From Porphyromonas somerae DSM 23386 (GTDB taxonomy: Bacteria > Bacteroidota > Bacteroidia > Bacteroidales > Porphyromonadaceae), in NCBI RefSeq assembly GCF_000372405.1, contig NZ_AQVC01000017.1, positions 199-46,887 on the forward strand: a stretch of 46,689 nt of DNA, given 5' to 3'. This document shows, piece by piece, positions 15,210-24,324 of this stretch (positions are counted from its first letter, which is position 1; the number at the start of each line of letters is the position of its first letter). The translations under genes were made by a program, and so were the position numbers. The notes beneath the pieces are model-generated. The model made no database searches. It had not been told where the DNA came from and was given only the letters and a program-made list of their open reading frames with translations.

Positions 15210-16610
15210 TTAGTCGTGCATTACCTTTACGGAGGTGTACATCACGATGGCTAGGATGATAAAGAGGACTAAGCTACCTATGAGCAGTGCGTAGACTTTT
15301 ATCTGCAGTAGTACGAAGACGGTCAGGTAGAGAAGTGTCATGATACCACAGAGTAGTGCTGCCATTTTGCGATCCTTGAGAATGAGCCGGAAGTAGATGG
15401 TATTGAGCCCAACGGTCATGATACTGGCAATGAGATAAGCCCATCTAAAGCCTATCAGCTCGCTAAAGGAGAGCAGTAGGGTATAGAAGAGTACTAGTGA
15501 GATACCGGTGAGTAGGTAGTGCAGAATATTGATACTCCTACCTTTCTGGCGTAGCCAGAGCTCCATAAGGAATACCGATAGTAGGGTGAGGACGATGATC
15601 AAGATGCCGTAGGAGACGCTTCGCGAGGTCTGGGCATAATGGTCGGCAGGGTTGAGAAAGCTGATAAAGTGGCTATTCTTGTAGAGACTAGGTAACGCCT
15701 CATCCCCTATTATACAGCTTTCCTCGTAAAAGGTATTCCAAGTGGCCTCGAAGTCATTCTTACTGATCTGGTAGTCGGTAGGGAGCCTCTTCCCTTGGAA
15801 AGAGGGGTCGGACCAATTGCCTTTGATGAGTGTGGTGGCATTATTGGCATTGGCGAGGATTCCGAAGTATTTGCTTCCGGCAATTTCTAGCTTAAGCTGG
15901 AAGGAGAGGTCGCTCAGCTCCTCTTCGGTGAGGGGGTAGCTTGCCGATTGTGCGCCACCTTCTCCACCCTCCCCTACATATTCGTTGAAGGCCACTACAC
16001 CGGGAGGAGTGTTGTAGACGTCGTCATCTATGTAGCTCACTAGGGTGAGTGCCATCTCTGTTTTGACCTTCAGTGCCTGCCCATTGACCTGTAGCTGGCA
16101 CCGATCTTTGTAACCGGTGGGGTCGCTGATAGAGTAGCATATCTCGGCTCGAGAGAGGTCGTAGCTCCCCTTCACCTCCGAGAGTGCCTGCTGAATATCT
16201 TGCTTCAGCCAAGTCCCCTTGACCTCGGTGTGTGCGGTATAGACAGGTACCTGGTAGATGCTTCTGTGTCGATTCTCTATCTCGAGGGTAGCGGTTGCGG
16301 TCACCTCATTGGGAATGAGGTAGAGATAGGTCTCCTCGGCCTTTGCTGGATTTGGCTTGTAGGGGATGGCAAGGAGGGGCGTCATTAGGTTTTGACTTTT
16401 CCCCCAGCGCGAGGTGATTTCACTGGTTACCTTTTCGCCCTCCCGCTTACGTGAGTCGACTAGCCCATTTAGGAATGCTAGTGGAATCAATAGTAGTAGG
16501 CACAGTAGCCCTATGATGAGGGTCTTAATCACGAAGGATATGGATCCTGTTGACTTCTTATCGCCACCATTGGGATTGGTGGACATTTCTGTTGTTTGAT
16601 TTACCTCCAT
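15210..16610 (-). CDS. creD: CreD-family inner membrane protein
   Basis: A 466-residue membrane protein. One N-terminal segment (about 26-48) is followed by the family motif LVDSRKREGEKVTSEITSRW, then a large periplasmic domain to about 330, and a cluster of about five hydrophobic segments to the C-terminus. In enterobacteria CreD is controlled by CreBC and linked to envelope stress and beta-lactam response; its biochemical role is unknown. No creBC-type regulator is next to it here, and it appears to be a single-gene unit with a TATCTTTG box 31 bases upstream and a terminator after it. Confidence 0.88.
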   Translation of the reverse strand: MEVNQTTEMSTNPNGGDKKSTGSISFVIKTLIIGLLCLLLLIPLAFLNGLVDSRKREGEKVTSEITSRWGKSQNLMTPLLAIPYKPNPAKAEETYLYLIPNEVTATATLEIENRHRSIYQVPVYTAHTEVKGTWLKQDIQQALSEVKGSYDLSRAEICYSISDPTGYKDRCQLQVNGQALKVKTEMALTLVSYIDDDVYNTPPGVVAFNEYVGEGGEGGAQSASYPLTEEELSDLSFQLKLEIAGSKYFGILANANNATTLIKGNWSDPSFQGKRLPTDYQISKNDFEATWNTFYEESCIIGDEALPSLYKNSHFISFLNPADHYAQTSRSVSYGILIIVLTLLSVFLMELWLRQKGRSINILHYLLTGISLVLFYTLLLSFSELIGFRWAYLIASIMTVGLNTIYFRLILKDRKMAALLCGIMTLLYLTVFVLLQIKVYALLIGSLVLFIILAIVMYTSVKVMHD

Positions 16611-16640
16611 AGCGTCTTATGTTTTATATTAGTTGTGCCA

Positions 16641-16648
16641 CAAAGATA
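16641..16648 (-). promoter_or_regulatory. Promoter -7 box for creD
   Basis: The minus strand reads TATCTTTG, 31 bases before the creD ATG. It lies back to back with the plus-strand promoter of the hexosaminidase gene. Confidence 0.5.
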
Positions 16649-16665
16649 CTCTTTTTTCCCAATAG

Positions 16666-16693
16666 TTGATTGGCAATTAAATTGGTAACTTTG
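16666..16693 (+). promoter_or_regulatory. Promoter of the beta-hexosaminidase gene (-33 and -7 boxes)
   Basis: TTG at 16666-16668 is followed after 17 bases by TAACTTTG at 16686-16693, matching the Bacteroidetes -33/-7 arrangement. The ATG lies 33 bases further at 16726. Confidence 0.55.
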
Positions 16694-16725
16694 TCGTGTA
16701 ACTATTCACTTAAAGATTATTATTT

Positions 16726-19122
16726 ATGAAGAAAGTAGCGTGGCTGGCACTGACCCTTGTGATGGGACTAGGGTTGGTAGCTTGCGGAGATGAGGTGATG
16801 GTAGAGCACCCTTACAATGAGGGGACGCATATCATTCCGATGCCTCGGGAGATGGAGGTGCAGGAGGAGAGCAGTTTTACCCTGAGTAAAAACATCTCCT
16901 TTGTGGCTCCAGAGGGGGAACTGACCGAGGTGGCTAAGTTTTTTGCTGATAAGGTGAAGACTTCTACCGGCTTTAATTGGCAAGTCATCGGTGAGAGCAA
17001 GAATCCTAAGCAGGAGATCGCACTCGAGATCGTTGGGGCTGATGTGGTGCCTAATGCTGAGGGCTATATCCTGGAGGTCTCAAAGGAGGGGATCAAAATT
17101 CAGGGGCAGACGCCTCGTGGTATCTTCTGGGGGTTGCAGAGCTTGCTACAATTGCTCCCAGCGGAGATTGAGAGCCCTGAGGTGGTGCGTAATGTAGCGT
17201 GGACACTACCTTATGTATCGATCAAGGATGAGCCTCGCTTTGGCTACCGAGGAATGCACCTCGACCCATGTAGGCACTTCATTACGGTGGAGGAGACGAA
17301 GAAGCTGATAGATATTATGTCGATGCTCAAGATCAATACGATGCACTGGCACCTCACTGAGGACCAAGGGTGGCGTATTGAGAGCAAGGTGTACCCACGC
17401 CTTACTGAGATCGCTAGCAAGCGTATTGAAGGTGATGGCTCAACCTATGGACCTTACTTCTACACTCAGGAGGAGATCAAGGATATTGTAGCTTATGCCA
17501 AGGCTCGCTACGTAGTGGTGATGCCCGAGATTGAGTTCCCTGGTCATAACGTGGGGGTACTTGCTGCCTATCCAGAGCTAGGTTGCTGGGGTAAGGACTT
17601 CCCTTACGAGGTGAGAAATATCTGGGGTGTTTCGGACGAGGTGCTTTGTGCCGGTAACGACGAAGTCTTTGAGTTTGCTAAGAATATCCTCGATGAAATC
17701 ATTCCGCTTTTCGATAGCGAGTATATCCACATTGGTGGTGATGAGGCACCTAAGCGTATTTGGGCGAAGTGCCCTAAGTGCCAAGCCCGCATCAAGGCTG
17801 AGGGGCTGAAGGATGAGTATGAGCTACAGAGCTACTTTATCCATCGTATTGAGGAGATTGTACTGAGCCATGGTAAGAAGATGATTGGCTGGGAGGAGAT
17901 CCTCGAAGGTGGGCTAGCACCAAGTGCCATCGTGATGAGCTGGACGGGCGAAAAGGGTGGTATCACCTCTGCCAATATGGGTCATGATGTGATTATGTGT
18001 CCTAGCAGTGAGGGACTCTATCACGATCACTATCAGGGCGACTACCATATTGAGCCACAAGCGATTGGTGGATACTCTACGCTGGATAAGGTGTACAAGT
18101 ACAATCCAATGCCTGAGGCGATTGATGCCGATAAGCGCCACCATGTACTGGGTGTGCAGGGCAACCATTGGTCGGAGTATTTCTACGAGCCTTGGCAGGT
18201 AGAGTACCACGCCTTCCCACGTATGCTAGCTGTTGCTGAAGTGGCTTGGACTCCTCTTGAGAAGAAGGACTTTGCTGACTTTGAGCGCAGGGTACAGAAT
18301 ATGCAAAAGCGACTGGACTACCACGATATTCGATACTATATCCCACAACCAGAGCAGGAGGGTGGTAGCCTCAATACCGTAGCGTTTGTAGACCCTGTGA
18401 CCCTTAAGTTTACCACCACTAATAGCGTGGATAAGATCATTTACACTCTGGATGGTTCGGAGCCTATGCTCAAGAATGGTATCACCTATAGTGAGCCACT
18501 AACGTTTAATGAGGATGCCGAGCTGAAGATTCGTTCTGTGGTATTGGGTGGTAGCATGAGCCCAGTTCGTACGATTAAGGTATTGCGCCAGACCTTTGGC
18601 CCTGCCGAAGCTCAGGTTGGTGACGAGGGATACAAACCTGGTATTCGCTTTAGCTATAAGGCGGATCACTACTTCAAGAGTGTGGAGGAGGTGCTGGATC
18701 TCCCTGCTGATAGCCTCATGGTAGTGGAGGGTGGCAAGATGTCGGAGTGCGGTCTACCTTTCTACAAGGAGAGTAGGCTGGAGCACCTGATGAGCAATGT
18801 AAACCACTATGGCGCTATCTATGAGGGCTATATCAACTTCCCAGAGGATGCCGTCTATAGACTGAGCTCGCTCCACCACAAGGTGTGGATTGATGATCAG
18901 CTAGTGATTGATAACGAGGGTGAGGTGACGAAGACGCCACGCCACGATACCTCTATCGCTTTGGCACAAGGTCTGCACAAGGTGAAGGTGGTAAGTATCG
19001 GTCGCATCGAAGGTGGCTGGCCAACCTTCTGGAATAGAATCGGTATTCAGTGGCAGAGAATAGGCGTAGATGAGGAGATGACTTACATCCCAGATGATGC
19101 CTATTATGGCTCTGCAAAGTAA
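16726..19122 (+). CDS. Beta-N-acetylhexosaminidase, GH20 lipoprotein
   Basis: A 798-residue lipoprotein with lipobox LVAC (Cys20). Domains in order are GH20b-like (about 35-165), GH20 catalytic barrel (about 170-520) with the catalytic pair Asp339-Glu340 in HIGGDEAP, a chitobiase C-terminal-like domain (about 550-625, IIYTLDGSEP), and a PA14-like domain (about 636-785). It should remove terminal GlcNAc or GalNAc from host glycans or wall fragments at the cell surface or periplasm; PA14-type domains often bind sugars. The early GDE after the Cys is the sort of acidic signal that favours surface export in Bacteroidetes. It is the only long plus-strand gene and has its own promoter; a MITE begins 4 bases after its stop. 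Confidence 0.93.
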   Translation: MKKVAWLALTLVMGLGLVACGDEVMVEHPYNEGTHIIPMPREMEVQEESSFTLSKNISFVAPEGELTEVAKFFADKVKTSTGFNWQVIGESKNPKQEIALEIVGADVVPNAEGYILEVSKEGIKIQGQTPRGIFWGLQSLLQLLPAEIESPEVVRNVAWTLPYVSIKDEPRFGYRGMHLDPCRHFITVEETKKLIDIMSMLKINTMHWHLTEDQGWRIESKVYPRLTEIASKRIEGDGSTYGPYFYTQEEIKDIVAYAKARYVVVMPEIEFPGHNVGVLAAYPELGCWGKDFPYEVRNIWGVSDEVLCAGNDEVFEFAKNILDEIIPLFDSEYIHIGGDEAPKRIWAKCPKCQARIKAEGLKDEYELQSYFIHRIEEIVLSHGKKMIGWEEILEGGLAPSAIVMSWTGEKGGITSANMGHDVIMCPSSEGLYHDHYQGDYHIEPQAIGGYSTLDKVYKYNPMPEAIDADKRHHVLGVQGNHWSEYFYEPWQVEYHAFPRMLAVAEVAWTPLEKKDFADFERRVQNMQKRLDYHDIRYYIPQPEQEGGSLNTVAFVDPVTLKFTTTNSVDKIIYTLDGSEPMLKNGITYSEPLTFNEDAELKIRSVVLGGSMSPVRTIKVLRQTFGPAEAQVGDEGYKPGIRFSYKADHYFKSVEEVLDLPADSLMVVEGGKMSECGLPFYKESRLEHLMSNVNHYGAIYEGYINFPEDAVYRLSSLHHKVWIDDQLVIDNEGEVTKTPRHDTSIALAQGLHKVKVVSIGRIEGGWPTFWNRIGIQWQRIGVDEEMTYIPDDAYYGSAK

Positions 19123-19125
19123 TTA

Positions 19126-19300
19126 GAGACTCTTGCACGAAGGCGATCTGCTGCGTTGCTTTCGGAATTCGGCCTCGGTCACGTACGTGAGTACGCTCCC
19201 TTCGACCTCATCCTCAGCGCCTTGCATCTCATCCTTCGTGCAAAGTCTCTCACGTGAGAGAATGATACTTCGTGTAACATTCTTTAGAATGCAGTAAGAC
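19126..19300. repeat. MITE-like repeat, copy 1, right end decayed
   Basis: GAGACTCTTGCACGAAGG at the left is answered by an inverted CCTTCGTGCAAAGTCTC at 19233-19249, then by a CTCTCACGTGAGAG palindrome and a GAGAATG..ACATTCT module. The same order is found in the complete copy at 34866-35158. The final inverted end seen there is lost or shortened here (AATGCAGTAAGAC near 19300). It starts four bases after the hexosaminidase stop. A 63-residue ORF through it on the minus strand is taken as spurious. Confidence 0.7.
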
Positions 19301-19303
19301 AAA

Positions 19304-19332
19304 GGGGGGCTCAACCATTGGTTGAGCCCCCC
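19304..19332. terminator. Strong bidirectional terminator between the GH20 gene and clpC
   Basis: GGGGGGCTCAACC (19304-19316) and GGTTGAGCCCCCC (19320-19332) form a 13-bp perfect stem with a 3-base loop. On the minus strand TTTGTCTT follows; on the plus strand CTCTTATAT follows. It probably ends clpC and may also stop read-through from the GH20 gene. Confidence 0.75.
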
Positions 19333-19355
19333 CTCTTATATATAGGTAACGCTAT

Positions 19356-21503
19356 TTATGAAGCGGAAACTATCTGTAGCTTTGAGGGCGCCTTGCCTTT
19401 CTCTACATCTACAAGATAGGCTCCAGGTGACTTCACTTCGCCATCGATGATTGCTTGCGTCACCATATCCTCTACATACTCTGCGATTGCTCGGTTGAGT
19501 GGTCTAGCCCCAAGCTTAGGGTCAAATCCCTTCTCTACAAGGAAGGCCCTTGCCTTGTCGGAGTAAGTGATCTCGAGCTCCAATCCTTGCAGACGCTCAG
19601 TGAGCTCTCCTAGCTGGATATCTACAATATCTCGTAGCACTTCCTTACCTAAAGCGTTGAAGGTGACAATCTTATCAATACGATTAAGGAACTCAGGGGC
19701 AAAGCTCTTCTTAAGCATCTTCTCGATCACCTCTTTGGAAAGTTGGCTATAGTCGGTCGATGAAGCGTCTCGATAGCCGATACCAGTGCCAAACTCCTCC
19801 AACTGCCGTGTTCCCACATTGGAGGTCATGATCACAATGGTATTCTTAAAGCTCACCTTGCCCCCATTGCTATCTGTCAGAATACCATCATCAAGAAGCT
19901 GAAGGAGTAGGTTGTGGACGTCGTGGTGTGCCTTTTCGATCTCATCAAATAGGATCACACTGTAGGGTCTACGCTTCACCTTAGTAGTGAGCTCACCCCC
20001 TTCGTCATAACCGACATATCCTGGAGGGGCTCCCACCAGTCTGGATACTGCGTGTCGCTCCATAAACTCACTCATATCCACCCGAATCATCGCCTCCTCA
20101 CTGCCAAAGAGTTCGCAGGCAATCCGTTTCGCCAAGAGGGTTTTACCCACACCTGTAGAACCAAGAAATAGGAAAGAGCCAATGGGCTTATTAGGGTCAC
20201 GCAGTCCAATTCTATTCCTTTGAATTGCGCTCGCTACCGCATCCACCACATGGTCTTGGCCCTTCACCCGAGCCTTGAGCTTCGAACCCAGCTCAGAGAG
20301 AGCAGTGAGGTCGTCTTTCGTAAACGACTCCACTGGCACGCCACTCGCCATAGAGACCACCTTCTGTACCTCGGCGATCCCTACCACTACCTTTTCCGAA
20401 AGTAGCTCCCCTCGCTCCAATTGCCCCTTATACTCTGCTAGGGCTGTCTTGGCTGCTTTCTCCTCGTCGCGGTACTTGATCGCCAGCTCGTAGTCACTCT
20501 CTGCTACTGCTTTCTGCTTCAGCTTTGCCGCCTCTGCTATCTTCTCTTCGTACCTAGAGAGATCCAAAGGCTTCTGATGTGCAATGAATGCATAAGCACC
20601 TGCCTCGTCCATCGCGTCAATTGCCTTATCAGGGAAAAAGCGATCGGTCACATACCTCTCCGATAGCCTTACTGCCTCTAGAAGTGCTTCGTCGCTGTAG
20701 GAGACGTGATGGTGAGCTTCATATCTCGGCCTTAGCTTCTTAAGGATATCCAGTGTCTCATGGGCATCAGGTGCTTCCACCATTACCTTCTGAAAACGAC
20801 GCTCCAAGGCACCATCCTTCTCAATTGACTTGCGATACTCCTCTAGCGTGGTTGCTCCGATCACCTTAATCTCTCCACGAGAGAGTGCTGGCTTCAGGAT
20901 ATTAGCGGCATCTAGCCCACCTTGGCTATTGCCACTCCCCACGAGCGTGTGTATCTCATCAATATAAAGAATGATATCAGGGTTGGCCTTCAGCTCCGAG
21001 ATGATTCCCTTCATCCGCTCTTCAAACTGCCCACGATACATAGAGCCAGCTACCATTCCAGCCAAGTCTACCGATACGATTCGCTTATTGAGCAGAGAGA
21101 TGGGCACCTCGTTGCTCACAATTCTCTGAGCCAATGCCTCCACGATTGCGGTCTTTCCCACCCCTGGTTCTCCAATCAGGATTGGATTATTCTTCTTTTT
21201 TCTTGCGAGTATTTGTGCCACCCTTAGTAGCTCCTGCTCACGCCCCAAGATGGGATCTAGTACCCCCTTCTTTGCCTGAGCATTGAGCCAAGTGCCATAC
21301 TTATCTAGGGTAGGGGTACTTGACTGATCTCCACCTCCCCCGCTAGAGGTAGGTTGCTCCGTGCGTGATGTGCTCGCCTCACCTTTGGCATGGCTACCAA
21401 AGAGCCCTCCTAGCCCCTCCTCACCCTCATGCTCTTCGCCAAAGGGTGTAGCAGTCTCATTGAGTAGCTCTTGGCTATATTTCCTATACATCATCTCTTT
21501 CAT
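19356..21503 (-). CDS. clpC: ClpC-type AAA+ unfoldase lacking the N-terminal Clp domain
   Basis: The start at 21503 (MKEMMYRKYSQELL) is preferred because AAAGGA stands just upstream on the minus strand and a longer reading would overlap the next gene; it gives 715 residues. Walker A motifs are GEPGVGKT at 111-118 and GSTGVGKT at 448-455, with a UVR-like coiled-coil between them (EEKIAEAAKLKQKAVAESDYELAIKYRDEE), the ClpC hallmark. IGY at 575-577 sits where ClpP-binding loops carry a hydrophobic-Gly-aromatic tripeptide, so it should feed substrates to ClpP. Usual ClpC is about 810-860 residues: here the YSQEL start runs straight into a Gly/Ser linker (SSGGGGDQSSTP), so the two-repeat N domain that binds adaptors is absent. 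Confidence 0.9.
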   Translation of the reverse strand: MKEMMYRKYSQELLNETATPFGEEHEGEEGLGGLFGSHAKGEASTSRTEQPTSSGGGGDQSSTPTLDKYGTWLNAQAKKGVLDPILGREQELLRVAQILARKKKNNPILIGEPGVGKTAIVEALAQRIVSNEVPISLLNKRIVSVDLAGMVAGSMYRGQFEERMKGIISELKANPDIILYIDEIHTLVGSGNSQGGLDAANILKPALSRGEIKVIGATTLEEYRKSIEKDGALERRFQKVMVEAPDAHETLDILKKLRPRYEAHHHVSYSDEALLEAVRLSERYVTDRFFPDKAIDAMDEAGAYAFIAHQKPLDLSRYEEKIAEAAKLKQKAVAESDYELAIKYRDEEKAAKTALAEYKGQLERGELLSEKVVVGIAEVQKVVSMASGVPVESFTKDDLTALSELGSKLKARVKGQDHVVDAVASAIQRNRIGLRDPNKPIGSFLFLGSTGVGKTLLAKRIACELFGSEEAMIRVDMSEFMERHAVSRLVGAPPGYVGYDEGGELTTKVKRRPYSVILFDEIEKAHHDVHNLLLQLLDDGILTDSNGGKVSFKNTIVIMTSNVGTRQLEEFGTGIGYRDASSTDYSQLSKEVIEKMLKKSFAPEFLNRIDKIVTFNALGKEVLRDIVDIQLGELTERLQGLELEITYSDKARAFLVEKGFDPKLGARPLNRAIAEYVEDMVTQAIIDGEVKSPGAYLVDVEKGKAPSKLQIVSAS

Positions 21504-21559
21504 ATCTATTCCTTTGCTGTGTGGGGCAAAAGGAATAGGCTCCCTCCCCGCACACAGGT

Positions 21560-22204
21560 TTAATCCTTTACAAATCCCCTCTCCCGTATAATGCCTATTA
21601 TCATTTCTACAGCATAATCTATGCCAATGGCCGAAAGTTTCAGACAAAGGTCGTAATTGTCAGCCCTGCCCCAATGCTTCGAGGTGTAATAATTGTAGTA
21701 GTCACGCCGACTCTTATCCACCCGCTCGGCTTCACGGGTTGCCTCCTCTAGCGAATCAAGATTAAGACGCTTTTGAACCACTTCGGCACGCCTTTCGAGG
21801 TCATCGGTGACAAATATGGTGAGTAGTTGCTTGTGTTCCCTCAGAAGATAATCAGCGCAGCGCCCCACAAAGATAGCCGAACCCTTGCTTCCTAGCTTTT
21901 GGATCGTCTCGGCTTGGATAGAGAATAGATGGTCGTTGGATAGATAGCTCTGAGCTGGCATATAAAAGGCATTGGGCATTCCAAGAGTGCCACTCAGCAC
22001 CAGTGGCATTTCGTATCCATTTTGCTCATCCGCTTGCTCAAAGAGCTCCCTACGGATATGGCTATCCTCAGCTGCTTTATCGAGTAGCTCCTTATCATAA
22101 AGTGGTACTTCCAAACGCTCGTGTAGCCTCTTTGCTAGTCGATATCCACCACTGCCGTACGAACGACCTATACAGATCGCATATCCTTCACCTACCTGCT
22201 TCAT
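21560..22204 (-). CDS. Cytidylate kinase-like family protein
   Basis: A 214-residue P-loop kinase-like protein. It opens with YAICIGRSYGSGGYRLAKRL, the altered P-loop (GRSYGSGG) of the Cytidylate_kin2 family, and continues with LYDKELLDKAAEDS and FVGRCADYLL, both typical. The family resembles CMP kinase, but the physiological substrate of this branch has not been defined to my knowledge; the housekeeping cmk gene is expected elsewhere. It lies 24 bases after the CoA-transferase gene and 56 before clpC, so the three may share a transcript. Confidence 0.85.
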   Translation of the reverse strand: MKQVGEGYAICIGRSYGSGGYRLAKRLHERLEVPLYDKELLDKAAEDSHIRRELFEQADEQNGYEMPLVLSGTLGMPNAFYMPAQSYLSNDHLFSIQAETIQKLGSKGSAIFVGRCADYLLREHKQLLTIFVTDDLERRAEVVQKRLNLDSLEEATREAERVDKSRRDYYNYYTSKHWGRADNYDLCLKLSAIGIDYAVEMIIGIIRERGFVKD

Positions 22205-22228
22205 TACTCTCTATAGATAAATTATTTA

Positions 22229-23536
22229 TTACTTACTCCAAAATCTCTTGGCTGGAAATTGCTCGCACACACTCCGCTCTAGTTCCTCTCTAAAGTCGGG
22301 GTGAGCAATTGCGACTAATGCCTCGGCACGCTCAAGCTCGCTACGACCTGCTAAGGCAGCCACTCCGTACTCTGTTACAATATAGTCCACATCGTTGCGA
22401 CCTGTAGTCACTACATTGCCATTTCCTAGCATCGGTACTATGCGTGAGAGGGTGCCTTTTTTGGCCGTAGAGGGAAGGGCAATGATGCTCTTACCCCCCT
22501 TTGAGAGCCGAGCTCCACGCACATAATCTACCTGACCACCCGAACCGCTAAACATCTGGCCACCCACCTTCTCGGCACACACTTGTCCGTAGAGGTCGAG
22601 CTCAATACACGAGTTGATGGAGATCATACGCTCATTCTGCCCAATCACATAAGGGTCATTGACCCAATCCACTGGATATTGCTCCAGCACCTTGTGCTCA
22701 CCCAAAAAGCGATAAAGTGCCTCATCACCCATCGTAAAGGCGGCGGTCATTACCCCAGGGCGAACCCCCTTGTAACTGCCTGTGATGGCACCACTTTGGT
22801 AGAGCTCTAGCACTCCAGGGGTGAGTAGCTCAGTGTGGATGCCTAGATCCTTATGTCCCTTCAATAGCCCTAGTACCGCATCGGGTAGTGCGCCAATGCC
22901 TATCTGTAGCGTGGCTCTGTCGGGGATTAGCTCGGCACAGTAACGTGCGATCTCGAGATCGGTCTCGCTTGGTGTAGCGGCTGGTAGAGTATGTGCTGGC
23001 GAGGCATGGGTCACTAAAATATCTATCTCCTCTGCCTTTAGGAAGTTGTCGCCACCAATATAGGGTAGCTCGGGATTGACTACCGCCAATACCCGCTTGG
23101 CACATCGAGCTGCTGGCAGAGTGTAGTCCGAGGAGAGGCTACAGCTATACCGTCCTTCGGCATCGGGTGGGGTCACTTGCACCACCGCCCAATCGGGCTG
23201 AAAAGCCCCTCCCTCAGCAAAGAGCATCGGCACTTGCGAAAAATGTCGGGGGATAAAGTCGGCACGCCCCTCTCGCACTGCATTACGCATCGCCGCACCA
23301 CTCAAAAAAGGTGAACAGACCCGCATGTGCTGCTCCATACCAGGCACTAAGTGCACCGCCTCTCCAAGGTAGATCAAGTGGAAAATCTGCAACTGCTTGA
23401 AGCGGTCGCACTGTCTTACTAATTCCTCCACCACACAATTGGGGGTCACTGCTCCATGACCCAGCACCACCTTGGAGCCATCTGCTATCTCCGCCACCGC
23501 CGCACTAAGCGACATCTCTTTGCATCTACTCATCAT
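22229..23536 (-). CDS. Acetyl-CoA hydrolase/transferase family protein (4-hydroxybutyrate or butyryl CoA-transferase type)
   Basis: 435 residues from the ATG at 23536; an in-frame TTG stands directly before it and is less likely. The C-terminal domain has GSGGQVDYVRGA and TEYGVAAL, typical of this CoA-transferase family, and Glu236 in HTELLTPG lies at the position of the catalytic glutamate that forms the CoA thioester. It would move CoA between acetyl-CoA and 4-hydroxybutyrate, butyrate or a related acid in the cytoplasm, as in butyrate-forming amino acid fermentation of Porphyromonas. The precise acid cannot be settled from sequence. A TATTTTTG box is about 21 bases upstream. Confidence 0.85.
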   Translation of the reverse strand: MMSRCKEMSLSAAVAEIADGSKVVLGHGAVTPNCVVEELVRQCDRFKQLQIFHLIYLGEAVHLVPGMEQHMRVCSPFLSGAAMRNAVREGRADFIPRHFSQVPMLFAEGGAFQPDWAVVQVTPPDAEGRYSCSLSSDYTLPAARCAKRVLAVVNPELPYIGGDNFLKAEEIDILVTHASPAHTLPAATPSETDLEIARYCAELIPDRATLQIGIGALPDAVLGLLKGHKDLGIHTELLTPGVLELYQSGAITGSYKGVRPGVMTAAFTMGDEALYRFLGEHKVLEQYPVDWVNDPYVIGQNERMISINSCIELDLYGQVCAEKVGGQMFSGSGGQVDYVRGARLSKGGKSIIALPSTAKKGTLSRIVPMLGNGNVVTTGRNDVDYIVTEYGVAALAGRSELERAEALVAIAHPDFREELERSVCEQFPAKRFWSK

Positions 23537-23556
23537 CAAATGTTATTAGATTAGTT

Positions 23557-23564
23557 CAAAAATA
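23557..23564 (-). promoter_or_regulatory. Candidate -7 box for the CoA-transferase gene
   Basis: The minus strand reads TATTTTTG (TAnnTTTG) 21-24 bases before the first two ATGs. The spacing is shorter than at other genes here. Confidence 0.35.
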
Positions 23565-23599
23565 GTATATATAATGTGTATAGGTTTCTTGCGTAAAAG

Positions 23600-23797
23600 C
23601 TACTTTAAGCCTTGCTTTTTCTTCAAAATTAACGACCCTACAATCAACACCGCATAAAGCATCATTCCACCGGCTGTCACCCCAAAAAGGAGGGGAGAGC
23701 TGTCGTGTGAGAGATAGAGCAAAATCAAGAAGTAGAGCAAAAAGAGCAGGCTCCTTGCTCCCTTTATGATGAGCGGTTCGTGTTTCCAATAGGTCAT
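23600..23797 (-). CDS. Small two-segment membrane protein, function unknown
   Basis: A 65-residue protein with a basic N-terminus (MTYWKHEPLIIKGAR), two hydrophobic segments (about 16-29 and 38-57) and a basic tail (KKKQGLK), so an inner-membrane hairpin with both ends probably in the cytoplasm. The pattern of charge and hydrophobicity supports this frame over the overlapping 77-residue frame at 23556-23789. It lies 61 bases upstream of the CoA-transferase start and in the same direction. I do not recognise a family. Confidence 0.6.
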   Translation of the reverse strand: MTYWKHEPLIIKGARSLLFLLYFLILLYLSHDSSPLLFGVTAGGMMLYAVLIVGSLILKKKQGLK

Positions 23798-24017
23798 GAT
23801 TAACGTCGGAGGATAGAAAATGGGGAGGTAAAAATACCCGTATATTTAATAATGAAATTAGTCTTTGAGAATGGCAACTTGTCTCCTAATCCTACCACTA
23901 ACCGCAAGATACCTATCTCACAGACTACCTAGTGGCAAGTTACAAAAAAAACTCCGATTGTGCAATAATGAGCTACAAATTGTCATGGGGTGCCTTGAGG
24001 GGACAGACCTAGATAGG

Positions 24018-24110
24018 GTTGTCCGACCTCCCACAAGGGGAGGTCGTGGGGTTGGGTAGTTGGTTACCCTTACCCCCTAGTCGGAGGCGCAAAGCCCCGA
24101 ACGACTAGAG
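24018..24110. repeat. Degraded fragment of the hairpin-rich element
   Basis: TTGTCCGACCTCCCACAAGG, followed by GGAGGTC, carries the GACCTCCC/GGGAGGTC hairpin of copy A. It is followed by a CTAGTCG (24077-24083) / CGACTAG (24102-24108) hairpin that aligns with the C/G-rich hairpin of copies A and B (shared AGTCGGAGG and GAACGAC). The terminal GGGGTTACGCATTAGA is absent, so this is a remnant. Confidence 0.55.
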
Positions 24111-24324
24111 GATTAAGAAGGTATCCCCCACCACCTTACGACCCCGGCTGAGGGGACGGACCATTGATGGCATATCCTATCAAAGCGTTCTACCACTAAT
24201 AAGCGAGCCGAGTGCTATCGTGTAAAAACCTCACTTCGTGCGTCATTCTCGTGTAATAATGAGGGTGCTAAAAGCAGAATTGTAATGTGCTGAAATTCAG
24301 TATTATAAATTGGTGCTTGCTTTA

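Noticed and set aside
19123-19314. 63-residue minus-strand ORF
   Set aside because: It lies entirely within the MITE-like repeat and its terminator, and its sequence is the translation of the repeat itself.
19356-21647. Longer clpC reading from 21647
   Set aside because: The extra 48 residues have no Clp-like sequence, overlap the upstream kinase-like gene, and lack the AAAGGA motif that precedes the ATG at 21503.
23556-23789. 77-residue ORF overlapping the small membrane protein
   Set aside because: The frame at 23600-23797 gives two clear membrane segments flanked by basic residues, while this one gives a mixed sequence.
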